Shown piece after piece: positions 41,301-50,481 of a stretch of DNA of 64,000 bases. The first letter of the stretch is position 1, and each line of letters opens with the position of its first letter. The notes under the pieces are model-generated. The model saw only the letters and a program-made list of their open reading frames with translations, was not told where the DNA came from and did no database searches. This DNA is from Bacillus sp. HNG. GTDB lineage: Bacteria; Bacillota; Bacilli; Bacillales; Bacillaceae_L. Position numbers and translations under genes: made by a program. The stretch is taken from assembly GCF_003400205.1 (NCBI RefSeq), contig NZ_QUQV01000004.1, positions 186,001 through 250,000 on the forward strand, given 5' to 3'.

Positions 41301-42980
41301 ATGAAAAGTATTCGTACGCGGTTATTTGTCAGCTTTTTTGCCATCATCATCCTTTGTATAGGCTTAGCGGCATATAATTATTTTTCTGTGTCTACTATGA
41401 ATCAAAAGACGGACGACATGGTATCCGAGGAACTCACGGTTTTACTAGAATATGATAGTTTGAAATATAATATTGCTCAGAGTATTGCGTTGGCTCGTGG
41501 ATATGTGTTGTATGGGGAATCTTCCTATAGAGATGATTATGACATCTATTCCGTGGAATTTGATTTAACCGATCGAAAGTTAGGCTCGATGAAGATTAAA
41601 GAAGTGGAGAAAATTTTACGCGAAACAAAAAAATGGCGTGATTTGATAAATGAAAAGGTGTTCATCCCTTATGATAGTGGTGATAAAGAACTGGCCAAGC
41701 ACAATCTGCAGACATATGTTCAGCCGGGAGCTAGGGGCTTGATGGATCAAGTTGAACAACTATCAAAAGAACGAGAACGGCAAATTGTCTCAACTGGTAA
41801 CGACGTTGTAAGTTACGGTGAGAGTACCAATATCGCTGGACTCGTGGTGGCTGCAATTGCTATTATTTTAGGAACGATTATTTCCATTTATACATCTGTA
41901 GTGATTGCAAGACCAGTGAAAAATGTGGCAAACCGGATGAAGGCGATTTCGAATGGTGAGCTTCACGCTGAGCCTATTAAAACGAAGCTAAAAGACGAAA
42001 TTGGCCAGTTGGTAACAGCAGTTAATGATATGAATGAGAATTTAAGAGGTATGGTCAAGCAAATGTCTGTTGTTTCAGACCATGTGACTGGTCAAAGTGA
42101 GGAATTGACCCAGTATGCGGATGAGGTCATGGCAGGTAGTCAGCAAATCGCGGTCACGATGGAAGAGCTCTCACGGGGTGCTGAGGACCAGGCATCTTCA
42201 TCGACCCTTTTAATTGAGAAAATGTCCAATTTCTCGCAGGAGATCATGCAGGTTGCAGTAAATGGTGAGGACATTAAGGAACAATCTCAGGGAATGTTAA
42301 CTCTGACTAACGATGGCAGCGCCTTTATGGAAACATCGATTCAACAGATGAACAGTATTCATGAAAAAATGAAGCAGTCCCACGCGATGGTAGTTGGGCT
42401 GGATAACAAAACGAATGAAATTACGAAGCTTGTGAATGTGATCCAGGAAATCGCAGGACAAACGAATCTATTAGCATTGAACGCAGCGATTGAGGCAGCA
42501 AGAGCAGGTGAACACGGAAAAGGCTTCGCAGTAGTCGCGGACGAGGTTCGTAAGCTTGCTGAACAAGTTGGAAAATCTGTTGCAGAAATAACAGTGATTG
42601 TAAAAGATATTCAAACGGAATCGAAGCAAGTCGTTCAATCATTGGATGATGGCTACCAATCTGTTGAAGAAGGTACCTCACAAATCCAGACAACTGGCGA
42701 AACATTTAATGATTTAAAACGTAAGATCGATGATATTAGTACCCAGTTTGAGTCCATGTCTAGCTCGCTCTACGGTATACTTGATGACACAAGAGAAATC
42801 AGCGGAGCTATCGAAGGGATTGCAGCTGTGGCGGAAGAATCGGCAGCGGGTGTCGAGCAAGTATCTGCAACTGCCCAACAATCGAGCAGCTCAATGGAAG
42901 AAGTTTCAAAAAGCGCGAAACAGCTCGAAGAAAATGCTGGTGAACTCAACATGTTAATCCAGAAATTCAATGTGAAGTAA
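41301..42980 (+). CDS. Methyl-accepting chemotaxis protein
   Basis: 559 residues. Transmembrane helices at about 9-30 and 180-203 flank a four-helix-bundle sensor of the CHASE3/4HB kind. A HAMP domain follows (about 203-260), then the signalling domain with the invariant hairpin tip [20 protein letters not shown] near residue 390 and flanking methylation helices. It would transmit ligand or redox signals to CheA/CheW. The ribosome site AAGAGGT is 8 bases upstream. The upstream leader may couple its expression to c-di-GMP. Repeat A14 follows the stop at once. Confidence 0.95.
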   Translation: MKSIRTRLFVSFFAIIILCIGLAAYNYFSVSTMNQKTDDMVSEELTVLLEYDSLKYNIAQSIALARGYVLYGESSYRDDYDIYSVEFDLTDRKLGSMKIKEVEKILRETKKWRDLINEKVFIPYDSGDKELAKHNLQTYVQPGARGLMDQVEQLSKERERQIVSTGNDVVSYGESTNIAGLVVAAIAIILGTIISIYTSVVIARPVKNVANRMKAISNGELHAEPIKTKLKDEIGQLVTAVNDMNENLRGMVKQMSVVSDHVTGQSEELTQYADEVMAGSQQIAVTMEELSRGAEDQASSSTLLIEKMSNFSQEIMQVAVNGEDIKEQSQGMLTLTNDGSAFMETSIQQMNSIHEKMKQSHAMVVGLDNKTNEITKLVNVIQEIAGQTNLLALNAAIEAARAGEHGKGFAVVADEVRKLAEQVGKSVAEITVIVKDIQTESKQVVQSLDDGYQSVEEGTSQIQTTGETFNDLKRKIDDISTQFESMSSSLYGILDDTREISGAIEGIAAVAEESAAGVEQVSATAQQSSSSMEEVSKSAKQLEENAGELNMLIQKFNVK

Positions 42981-42983
42981 TTT

Positions 42984-43014
42984 GTGGGTCATGGGGACAG
43001 GTCCCTTGTCCCAG
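42984..43014 (+). repeat. GGGAC-family palindromic repeat, unit A14
   Basis: GGGGACAGGTCCCTTGTCCC with outer GTGGGTC, forward, immediately after the chemoreceptor stop codon. Confidence 0.85.
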
Positions 43015-43031
43015 AGAGGTGAAAATCCTGC

Positions 43032-43181
43032 GTGGTAAATATTGGTGACATTCTTTTTCAGTTATTTGCATTTCTCGTTCCACTAAGTTTTGTTGCCGTC
43101 CTCATCTATATGATGCGTTTTTCAAAGCGTGTCAAACGAATGGAAGCAAAGCTAGATGAAATTTCAAAAAAGGTTGAGTAA
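43032..43181 (+). CDS. Small single-pass membrane protein, 49 residues
   Basis: A GTG start about 9 bases after GAGAGGTG. The product begins MVNIGDILFQLFAFLVPLSF, one transmembrane helix, and ends with the charged coiled-coil helix KRVKRMEAKLDEISKKVE. A terminator starts at the stop. The layout (membrane helix plus short coiled coil) resembles YvrJ-like and other small membrane adaptors. Probably real; function unknown. Confidence 0.7.
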   Translation: MVNIGDILFQLFAFLVPLSFVAVLIYMMRFSKRVKRMEAKLDEISKKVE

Positions 43182-43213
43182 GACTTGGGAGATAATCTCA
43201 AGTCTTTCTTTTT
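43181..43213 (+). terminator. Terminator after 49-codon gene
   Basis: AGACTTG pairs with CAAGTCT, followed by TTCTTTTT. Confidence 0.85.
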
Positions 43214-43225
43214 GGAGGAATCATT

Positions 43226-43759
43226 GTGATTGAAACATTAAAGGAGATTGTGGCTACTATTGACGAACGAAAAATCGTTTGGGGTGTTGGCGGGTCGTTA
43301 TTACTAAGTTTTCACGGACTTGTTCAGCATCCAAATGATATTGATTTGTTGGTGGATGAAGAGGACGCTTTTTGGTTCAATAAGAAACTTGAGGTGCTTG
43401 GAACACCGATTGAGGCAAACGCTTTACGCCCTTTTAGAACGAGATATTTTGCGAAATTCATCGTTGGTGGGAATAATGTCGATAGCATGGGAGGATTTGC
43501 AATTGAACATCAAGAAGGGGTTTATCGGTTGCCTTTTGACGAAAACTCGGTGGTCGGGAGTTTTGATGGAATTCCTTTAAGTTCACTTGAGGATTGGTAT
43601 ATTCTTTACATGTTCATTCCAAACAGACAGGATAAGGCAAAACTGATTGAGGAACATTTTAAAAAGAATGGTGTGAAGCATCCATGGTTGCTAGCACGTG
43701 CTTTGAACCAGCCATTGCCACATGGGATTAGGGAAAAAATCGAGAGGTTATTAAGATAG
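43226..43759 (+). CDS. Nucleotidyltransferase-fold protein
   Basis: 177 residues, GTG start behind GGAGGAATCATT. The nucleotidyltransferase signature is GVGGSLLLSFHGL at residues 20-32 followed by NDIDLLVDEED at 37-47, giving the metal-binding Asp-x-Asp. The remainder (EHFKKNGVKHPWLLARALNQ) is helical. The domain resembles MNT/AbiEii-type nucleotidyltransferases seen in toxin-antitoxin pairs and in antibiotic adenylyltransferases. No partner gene is adjacent, so its substrate is open. Confidence 0.75.
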   Translation: MIETLKEIVATIDERKIVWGVGGSLLLSFHGLVQHPNDIDLLVDEEDAFWFNKKLEVLGTPIEANALRPFRTRYFAKFIVGGNNVDSMGGFAIEHQEGVYRLPFDENSVVGSFDGIPLSSLEDWYILYMFIPNRQDKAKLIEEHFKKNGVKHPWLLARALNQPLPHGIREKIERLLR

Positions 43760-43761
43760 AA

Positions 43762-43796
43762 AAAGGATGCCTGTGCGCGGGCATCCTTATTTTTTT
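43762..43796. terminator. Bidirectional terminator between convergent genes
   Basis: AAGGATGCC TGTGCGC GGGCATCCTT followed by ATTTTTTT on the plus strand. Confidence 0.88.
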
Positions 43797-44236
43797 ACAC
43801 TCATTTTTACATTTCGGAACATGAATGTGGTTTTCTCTTTCTGGTTGGTAAGTACCATTGCATCGATTTGCGAAGTGGTATCCTGAAGCTCAACCTCAAG
43901 TTGAATTGTTCGCCACGGATCATGCAAGCCTATCACTGCGGATACACTCTCCGCTAAAAAAGTTCCGCGTGCATCAGTCTCGTCCACAAGTAAATAAACG
44001 GCAGTGTTGCCCTTCACCTGGACCTCGAACACAATCGTTTCGCCACCCTTAACCCCTTTTGGTGAAAAAACAAATCCCTCGTTTTCCTCTTCACCTTTCG
44101 TTTTTACTTCAAATGTACCATCCTCCACCTGTACCACCGTCGCACTCACTCCAAAAAATGGTGATTTTTCTGCAGCACTCGCTGGCGAAATGAATAGAAA
44201 TAATAACGCTATGCATAATAAAATTTTAAGTTTCAA
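43787..44236 (-). CDS. Secreted protein of unknown function
   Basis: 149 residues, TTG start behind AAAGGAGGTTCTTACG. A signal peptide (MKLKILLCIALLFLFISPAS, cleavage near SAA) is followed by a beta-rich domain (VSATVVQVEDGTFEVKTKGE ... GGETIVFEVQVKGNTAVYLL). No cysteines remain in the mature part and no catalytic motif is seen. It may be a small extracellular beta-sandwich protein. Repeat A15 lies 16 bases upstream of the start. Confidence 0.72.
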   Translation of the reverse strand: MKLKILLCIALLFLFISPASAAEKSPFFGVSATVVQVEDGTFEVKTKGEEENEGFVFSPKGVKGGETIVFEVQVKGNTAVYLLVDETDARGTFLAESVSAVIGLHDPWRTIQLEVELQDTTSQIDAMVLTNQKEKTTFMFRNVKMSVKK

Positions 44237-44251
44237 CGTAAGAACCTCCTT

Positions 44252-44275
44252 TGGGACACAGGTCCGTCGTCCACT
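44252..44275. repeat. Degenerate GGGAC-family unit A15
   Basis: TGGGACACAGGTCCGTCGTCC keeps the outer GGGAC and GTCC but has a shortened inner arm. Confidence 0.55.
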
Positions 44276-44314
44276 TAGTATGTGGAAAAAGGAGGAAAAT
44301 ATGTAAGGCGTAAA

Positions 44315-44343
44315 AAAGCAACCGGAACGTGACCGGTTGCTTT
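44315..44343 (-). terminator. Terminator of LytR gene
   Basis: GCAACCGG AACGTGA CCGGTTGC, followed on the minus strand by TTTTTT. Confidence 0.88.
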
Positions 44344-44350
44344 CAGTAAT

Positions 44351-45283
44351 TTATTGAATTTCCAAATGTTGTTTCAAGCGTGTAGAGACGGCCTGACGTT
44401 CTTCCTCAGAAACAATCCAGTACCATGCGTCAAGGGTTTGCCCAACACCGTCGATGCTGTATTGCTCGATGTTATGGCGAGCATCCTTATATTTCGATTG
44501 GATAGTTTTCATTTCATCAAAGGAAATATCGGTTTTTACGTTCGTGCCAAGCGCACCAAGAATATCATCAATTTTTGTGACAGAAGTGAAGCTTGCTCCT
44601 TTATCGATAATCCCTTGGATAACCTGCTTTTGACGATCCTGTCGACCAAAGTCACCACGAGGGTCGTCATAGCGCATACGAGCATATTTAAGAGCTTGCT
44701 CGCCGTTTAAAGTCTGCGGTCCTTCCGAGAACGAGGCACCATCATAAGAGAATGCCAATGTACTGTTCACTTGGACACCACCAAGCGCATCAACGATTTG
44801 CTGGAGGCCCTCCATGTTTACTTTTACATAGTAGTCGATTGGTATATCTAGGAAGTTCTCAACTGTGTCAATCGTCATATCCACACCACCAAATGCGTAT
44901 GCGTGGTTGATTTTATCCTGAGTACTCCTTCCAACAATTTCAACACGAGTATCACGCGGAATGCTTAGCATTTGCATGGAATTCGTTTTTGGATTAACGG
45001 TAACAACAATTAACGTATCGGTACGACCCTTGTCGCCCGAGCGTTCATCAACACCCATGAGCAGGATCGAAATCGGATCTGCTTTCGAGATATCAATTTC
45101 TTCTGTACGTTTGTCAGATGGACCACGGTCGCTGTGCATTTTTCCAACTGTACTTGCAACAGATTGATATAAATAAACGGCGTATCCACCGATGGCTAGC
45201 AATAAAACAAGAGCGATCGTTCCAACAACTTTTGGCCATTTCCGTTTTGTATTCTTTTTCGAATGGCGGTCAACTCGACTCAT
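44351..45283 (-). CDS. LytR-CpsA-Psr family wall-polymer transferase
   Basis: 310 residues. I choose the ATG at 45283 behind AAAGGTG; it gives MSRVDRHSKKNTKRKWPKVV, a basic cytosolic tail, one transmembrane helix (about 20-38) and an outer LCP domain. LCP hallmarks are DPISILLMGVDERSGDKGRT, DTLIVVTVNP, MLSIPRDTRVEI and KINHAYAFGG. The conserved Arg and Asp residues of the polyprenyl-phosphate site are present. The family attaches teichoic acids or other glycopolymers to peptidoglycan. Monocistronic. Confidence 0.93.
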   Translation of the reverse strand: MSRVDRHSKKNTKRKWPKVVGTIALVLLLAIGGYAVYLYQSVASTVGKMHSDRGPSDKRTEEIDISKADPISILLMGVDERSGDKGRTDTLIVVTVNPKTNSMQMLSIPRDTRVEIVGRSTQDKINHAYAFGGVDMTIDTVENFLDIPIDYYVKVNMEGLQQIVDALGGVQVNSTLAFSYDGASFSEGPQTLNGEQALKYARMRYDDPRGDFGRQDRQKQVIQGIIDKGASFTSVTKIDDILGALGTNVKTDISFDEMKTIQSKYKDARHNIEQYSIDGVGQTLDAWYWIVSEEERQAVSTRLKQHLEIQ

Positions 45284-45421
45284 ATTTATCAACACCTTTT
45301 CGTAGATTACTAGTTGAATTAATAGTACACAAGTATTAGACGTTTGAGAAGAGAAAAAGTTACAAGGTTTGGTGAAAAAGATGTCTAATCGTGGTAGGGA
45401 CTTGTCGAAATGGGGAGAAGA

Positions 45422-45540
45422 GATGCAAATATCGTAATCTGTGGGTGGCGCAAATATAGGTCCAAAGACGCAAAAATGTGTGAGATGAAGCAAATCCAGG
45501 AATTTAGATGCAAAAATCTGGACCGCGCAATACTGTGAAA
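45422..45540. repeat. Degenerate tandem array B3, core GATGCAAAAAT
   Basis: Six units of about 18-26 bases start with GATGCAAAT, GCGCAAATA, GACGCAAAAAT, GAAGCAAAT, GATGCAAAAAT and GCGCAATA. Gene-free interval between divergent LytR and symporter genes. Confidence 0.7.
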
Positions 45541-45730
45541 AGAGGCAGTAGCTCAAACTATACGAAATTTTCTAAATTTATTTTACAAATCAAAATGATT
45601 ATGGTATTTTTAAAACAATTAGTCATATATTAGGATTAATTAAAGGAGGTGAACGGGACCAGGAGATTAAACTCTTTTTTTCAGCAATCAACAAGGGGAT
45701 GAATGGGAGTAAAATTAAAGGGGGAGAAAC

Positions 45731-47245
45731 ATGAGTGGTTTGGATTGGGGAGTCGTAATTGCATTTTTCTTACTTATGGTGGTAATTGGGTTTTGGTCGT
45801 TTAATAAAGTACAAGGGTCAAGGGATTTTTTCGTTGCAGGGGGTAAGTTGCCTTGGTGGTTAGGCGGTATTTCTCACCATGTTGGGGGATACAGTGGTGC
45901 GGTATTCGTCGCCTATGCTGGTTTGGCCTATACACATGGTTTTAGTTTGTATGTGTGGTGGGCACTACCAATTGTTGTTTCAGTAATTATTGGCGCTTAC
46001 ATTATAGCGCCGAGATGGTCAAAATTGAGAACGAAACTTGATATCGAATCGCCAACAGAGTATTTAGCCATGCGTTACAATGTACCGACCCAGCAATTAG
46101 TGGCCTGGAGTGGTGTACTCGTAAAACTATTTGATGTTGGTGCGAAATGGGCAGCAATCGGACTTTTACTGAATGTATTTACCGGTATCCCTATTGTTTA
46201 TGGAATCTTATTATCTGGAATCGTTTCGTTAATTTATATTACGATCGGCGGTATTTGGGCAGACCTTTGGACAGATTTTGCACAATTTATTGTTGGAATC
46301 ATTGCAGGTTTCGTCATGTTCTTTGTTGTATTAAATCAAATGGGGGGATGGGGTTCAATTACAGGAATCTGGGATAAACTCCCGCCTGCAAATAGTCAAC
46401 CATTCAACGAGCCCTATACGCTAGGCTATGTATTAGTTTTCGTATTCATCGTATTCTTTAGTTATAACGGGGGAACTTGGAACCTCGCAGCACGATATAT
46501 TTCGTCACCTTCAGGGAAGGAAGCAAAGAAATCAGCCATATTTTCAGGAGTCCTTTATCTTGTGTGGCCGTTAATTTTATTCTTCCCAATGTGGGCGGCG
46601 CCAATTATTTTACCTAATCTTGAAGACCCTACACAATCATATGCACTACTCACCCAGGAGCTTTTACCTGCAGGATTAATTGGTCTTGTGCTAGCTTCCT
46701 TATTTGCCGCAACCATGTCGATGACTTCCTCAGATGCAAATACAATTTCAGCCGTTATTACTAGGGATATCCTACCTGTGATGTCAGGTAAATTTAAGGG
46801 ATTGGACCAAAAGACATCTTTAAAAATTGCAAGAATAGTTACCTTTACGTTCACGTTCTTAACTCTTATTATCGGGATTTTCTCAGATAATTTTGGTGGA
46901 GTTTTAGGGTTATTGATTTCTTGGTTTGCGGCGTTGGTCGGGCCAGTCTCGATTCCGATGCTGTTAGGTTTACTACCTGCCTTTAAATACAGTGATTCAA
47001 AAGCGGCGATCTCCTCAATTCTTGCAGGATTAGCGATGTTTGCTTTAACAAAGTATGGTGTTGATTGGGCGCTATATGTGGAACTTGGAGCCCCAATCTT
47101 TACATCTGGTTTAGTATTCATTGGTCTTGGATTACTCAATAAAAATAAACCAGTTAAGCCAGAAATTGAAGAAATGTTGTCTGCGATCAGCAAATCTGAT
47201 GAAGAGTTAGCAAAAGATACGAAGAACATTACACCATCGCTTTAA
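45731..47245 (+). CDS. Sodium:solute symporter (SSS family)
   Basis: 504 residues, about 13 transmembrane helices, ATG behind AAAGGGGGAGAAAC. SSS features include SRDFFVAGGKLPWWLGGIS near the N-terminus, the GGIWADLWTDFAQFIVGII segment and SLFAATMSMTSSDANTISAV with the Na+-site serines. It starts amino-sugar locus II, with an epimerase gene 18 bases downstream. By context it should import the locus substrate, possibly an N-acyl amino sugar or glycoside. Symporters of this family also carry proline, sialic acid or sugars, so the substrate is inference. Confidence 0.92.
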   Translation: MSGLDWGVVIAFFLLMVVIGFWSFNKVQGSRDFFVAGGKLPWWLGGISHHVGGYSGAVFVAYAGLAYTHGFSLYVWWALPIVVSVIIGAYIIAPRWSKLRTKLDIESPTEYLAMRYNVPTQQLVAWSGVLVKLFDVGAKWAAIGLLLNVFTGIPIVYGILLSGIVSLIYITIGGIWADLWTDFAQFIVGIIAGFVMFFVVLNQMGGWGSITGIWDKLPPANSQPFNEPYTLGYVLVFVFIVFFSYNGGTWNLAARYISSPSGKEAKKSAIFSGVLYLVWPLILFFPMWAAPIILPNLEDPTQSYALLTQELLPAGLIGLVLASLFAATMSMTSSDANTISAVITRDILPVMSGKFKGLDQKTSLKIARIVTFTFTFLTLIIGIFSDNFGGVLGLLISWFAALVGPVSIPMLLGLLPAFKYSDSKAAISSILAGLAMFALTKYGVDWALYVELGAPIFTSGLVFIGLGLLNKNKPVKPEIEEMLSAISKSDEELAKDTKNITPSL

Positions 47246-47263
47246 CAAGTAAGGAGATACGTC

Positions 47264-48472
47264 ATGGATACTCAAAAACTAGTAAGCTTTTATCAAAAAG
47301 AAATTGAAGAAAATTTTTGGCCGTTTTGGGAAAAGGCGTTTGATGAAGAAGCAGGTGGCGTTTTTACCTGCTTCTCCAATGATGGAAGTACGTTAGTAAG
47401 CAAGGATAAATACACATGGTCACAGGGACGTTTCCTTTGGTTATGTGCGGAGCTTTATCGGTTAGCGGAGCAAGGGAAGATTGCTTTAAATAAAAATCGT
47501 TTAAAGAAGATGGCAGATAAAACGTATCAGTTCTTAGTGAACCATACTGTCATGGAAAATAACCATGTTCTGTATACCGTAACTCATGATGGAAAACCGG
47601 TGCAGGAAGACATCAGTGTGTTTGCCGATTGCTTTTTTGTCATAGGTGTAAATAAATATGCAGATGCCTTTAAAAATGAAGCTGCATTTGATCAAGCCTA
47701 TCTTGTCTATGAATCGATTCATCAACGAATTAAGCATGGACATTTTAGAACAGAGCCTTATCCAATTCCGGTTGGTTACTCTTCACATTCAATTCAAATG
47801 ATCATGTTAAATGTGGCACAAGAGGTAGAAGAGACAGCCGAAAAGTTTTCAAAACCAGTCAAGAAAAAGGCGAAATCCATCAGTGAAAAAATCATTCAAG
47901 AATTCATTTTAGAGGATGGTAGAATTGTCGAACTGAAACCAGAGGCTGCTAGTAATGAAGATACCTTACTTGCGAACCATGTTAATCCGGGTCATGCTTT
48001 GGAATCGATTTGGTTTCATGTTCATAGTCTCGATGAGCGGGATGAAAAGGTCCTACAGCTTTTATCCAAAGTCACCCTGCAGTCGATTCACTTAGGTTGG
48101 GATGATGAACACGGAGGACTGCTTCGGTTTGTTAATAAAGATGGTGCAGAGCCACAAGGAAGGCGAATCAACGATCCGTATGAAAAATTAATTCTTGATA
48201 CGTGGGATACAAAGCTTTGGTGGCCACATTCTGAAGCGCTCTACACCTTACTATTACTCTATAAAAAAACGAAGGAACAACGCTTTTTAGAATGGTATAA
48301 AAAGTTTTTTGAATATAGTTTTACCACCTTTCCAAATCACAACAAGGAAATCGGAGAGTGGATTCAAATTAGGGATAGACAGGGAAAACCGTTACAAAAG
48401 GTCGTAGCACTACCGGTCAAGGATCCGTTCCATATCCTGCGAAACTTTATTTTAATTCTGAAGTTATTTTAA
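47264..48472 (+). CDS. AGE-family epimerase/isomerase
   Basis: 402 residues with the (alpha/alpha)6-barrel layout of N-acylglucosamine 2-epimerases: WSQGRFLWLCAELYRLAEQG, VFADCFFVIGVNKYADA, NHVNPGHALESIWFHVHSLD and TKLWWPHSEALYTLL. The His residues in NPGHALE and WWPHSEA match the family's catalytic bases. It would interconvert epimers at C2, such as GlcNAc and ManNAc or related sugars. It lies between the symporter gene and the ceramidase-like/NagB fusion. Confidence 0.9.
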   Translation: MDTQKLVSFYQKEIEENFWPFWEKAFDEEAGGVFTCFSNDGSTLVSKDKYTWSQGRFLWLCAELYRLAEQGKIALNKNRLKKMADKTYQFLVNHTVMENNHVLYTVTHDGKPVQEDISVFADCFFVIGVNKYADAFKNEAAFDQAYLVYESIHQRIKHGHFRTEPYPIPVGYSSHSIQMIMLNVAQEVEETAEKFSKPVKKKAKSISEKIIQEFILEDGRIVELKPEAASNEDTLLANHVNPGHALESIWFHVHSLDERDEKVLQLLSKVTLQSIHLGWDDEHGGLLRFVNKDGAEPQGRRINDPYEKLILDTWDTKLWWPHSEALYTLLLLYKKTKEQRFLEWYKKFFEYSFTTFPNHNKEIGEWIQIRDRQGKPLQKVVALPVKDPFHILRNFILILKLF

Positions 48473-48488
48473 TTGAGGAGAATGAATC

Positions 48489-50480
48489 ATGAGTTTACTG
48501 CTGGGTACCTATGAAATCGATATTACCCCCGAGCTTCCCATCCCGTTGGCAGGATTTGCACATCGGGAAGGGAGTGCTTTGGAGGTTCATTCTCCGCTTT
48601 TTCTTAAAACCTATTATTTTGAAAAAGAGAATCATGCATTTTTGCTGATGGTTGGAGATGTTATTTGGTGGGATGACAGGTTTGTCCAGAAATGGAGAAG
48701 AAGGTTAGCGGATGAGTATTCTCTAAAACAGGAATCTATCTGTTTTCACGCCACACATAATCATTCTGGACCTCAAACAAGTAATGCCTTTACAAGCCTT
48801 TTAGGCGAACCTGAACCAAGCTTTTTAGAATCATTGGAAGCAAAAATAGTCAAAAGCGTTGAATACGCAATCGCCAATAAAGAACCGGTGACCATCGCAC
48901 GAAGACAAACAATAAGTGATATTGGTGTTTACCGCCGATTGAAGCATGAAAATAAAATCCTGATGAGACCTAATCCGAGTGTTCCGATCAACAAAGAGGT
49001 AACGATTATCACGTTTAAAAACGAAAAACAAGAAACGAAGGCAATGCTAATTCATTTTTCCTGCCATCCGACATCAACAGATACGAATGTTGTTTCCGCA
49101 GAATACACGGGAGTTTGTTGTTCGGTGTTAAAAGAGACGTATCCCCAGGCAGTAATAGGTTTTTTACAGGGGTGCTGTGGTGACGTTAGGCCAGCTTTGA
49201 TGAAGGAAGATGAATTTTATCGGGGGAGTCTTCATGACATGGAGATGATTGGTAACCAGCTCGCTAAGGATATTTTATCTGGAGGCGCCGAAGAAACCAT
49301 CGTTTGTCACCAGCTAAATAGCCAAACTATCAAACTACCCTTACAATTTCAAACCAACTTTACCGTGAATGAAGAGATCGACCCCGAAGTACTTGAGATT
49401 TGGAAAAAACATAGCAGGAAGAGCGAAACTTTGCTGGAAATTCAATATTTTAAGATAGGCCCTGAACTTCATTTTCTCTTTTTTAATGGTGAAATGGTTC
49501 AAGGGTACGGTGAGTATATAAAAAGCCTGGACCCGCGAGTCTTAGCTCTCGGTTATAGCAATGGAATGATTGGATATATTCCAACCCAAATTCAGCTAAT
49601 GGAAGGCGGTTATGAAGCTGAGGAATTCATTTATTACTTTGGCTTACCGGCGCCTTTTCATATAAAAACGGAAAAAGAAATACAGAACGCAATTGAAAAC
49701 ATACTAGAAGGTGAATGGAAAATGACTGTAAAAAGAAGTGGACATAAAGATAAACTCGCATACTACGTTTTTGAAACACGTAATGAAATGGGTGAATATG
49801 CAGCACGTGATGTGGCTAATCAAATTGTAAAGCTTCAACAGAAGCAAGAAGAAATTCGTATGGTGTTTGCTGCTGCTCCATCACAAAATGAGTTTTTACA
49901 ACATTTGATCAGTGACGACCGAATTCATTGGAATCAGATTATTGCTTTTCACATGGATGAGTATGTCGGACTTGATAAGGAAGCCCCTCAGCTGTTTCAG
50001 AACTTTTTAAAAGAAAGATTGTTTCATAAAGTACCATTTAAAGAGGTTCACCTCATTGATAGCTCAAATGAAAATGAGCTAGAGCGCTATTCGAAGCTTT
50101 TAGAAGAGCAGCCAATTGATATCGTTTGTCTTGGCATTGGTGAAAATGGCCATATCGCATTTAATGACCCACCTGTTGCGGATTTTCATGATCAAAAGGT
50201 AATAAAAAAAGTAGAACTGGATGCCATGTGCAGGCAACAGCAAGTAAACGATGGCTGCTTCGCTTCATTGGAAGAAGTTCCATCACATGCGTGGACGCTA
50301 ACCATTCCAACTCTATTATCTGCGAAATCTATGTTTTGCATCGTTCCAGGAAGCACGAAACGACAAGCAGTCTATCAAACGTTAAATGGTCCCATTAGCA
50401 CAGAATGCCCTGCCTCCATTTTACGAACACATGAGCATGCATATCTTTATGTCGATCAAGACTCATTTGGAGATGAATAG
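48489..50480 (+). CDS. Fusion of neutral-ceramidase-like amidohydrolase and NagB deaminase
   Basis: 663 residues in one uninterrupted frame. Residues 1-410 match the neutral/alkaline ceramidase superfamily: FHATHNHSGPQTS (zinc ligands), IHFSCHPTSTD and LQGCCGDVRPA. Residues 412-663 match glucosamine-6-phosphate deaminase NagB: FHMDEYVGL, then GIGENGHIAFNDP. The ceramidase part has no signal peptide, so it should be cytosolic. At the junction an ATG (49722) follows GAAGGTG by 8 bases, so the NagB half may also be made alone. Proposed role: remove an N-acyl group or hydrolyse a related amide, then deaminate glucosamine-6-phosphate to fructose-6-phosphate. Confidence 0.85.
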   Translation: MSLLLGTYEIDITPELPIPLAGFAHREGSALEVHSPLFLKTYYFEKENHAFLLMVGDVIWWDDRFVQKWRRRLADEYSLKQESICFHATHNHSGPQTSNAFTSLLGEPEPSFLESLEAKIVKSVEYAIANKEPVTIARRQTISDIGVYRRLKHENKILMRPNPSVPINKEVTIITFKNEKQETKAMLIHFSCHPTSTDTNVVSAEYTGVCCSVLKETYPQAVIGFLQGCCGDVRPALMKEDEFYRGSLHDMEMIGNQLAKDILSGGAEETIVCHQLNSQTIKLPLQFQTNFTVNEEIDPEVLEIWKKHSRKSETLLEIQYFKIGPELHFLFFNGEMVQGYGEYIKSLDPRVLALGYSNGMIGYIPTQIQLMEGGYEAEEFIYYFGLPAPFHIKTEKEIQNAIENILEGEWKMTVKRSGHKDKLAYYVFETRNEMGEYAARDVANQIVKLQQKQEEIRMVFAAAPSQNEFLQHLISDDRIHWNQIIAFHMDEYVGLDKEAPQLFQNFLKERLFHKVPFKEVHLIDSSNENELERYSKLLEEQPIDIVCLGIGENGHIAFNDPPVADFHDQKVIKKVELDAMCRQQQVNDGCFASLEEVPSHAWTLTIPTLLSAKSMFCIVPGSTKRQAVYQTLNGPISTECPASILRTHEHAYLYVDQDSFGDE

Positions 50481-50481
50481 G

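Noticed and set aside
46555-47229. 224-codon minus-strand frame inside the symporter gene
   Set aside because: It is an antisense shadow of a highly hydrophobic gene; the plus-strand SSS protein is clearly coding.
48489-50480. Possibility that the ceramidase/NagB fusion is a frameshift or assembly artefact
   Set aside because: The frame is continuous through a normal linker without low-complexity or homopolymer sequence. Two genes were therefore not called, although the internal start is noted.
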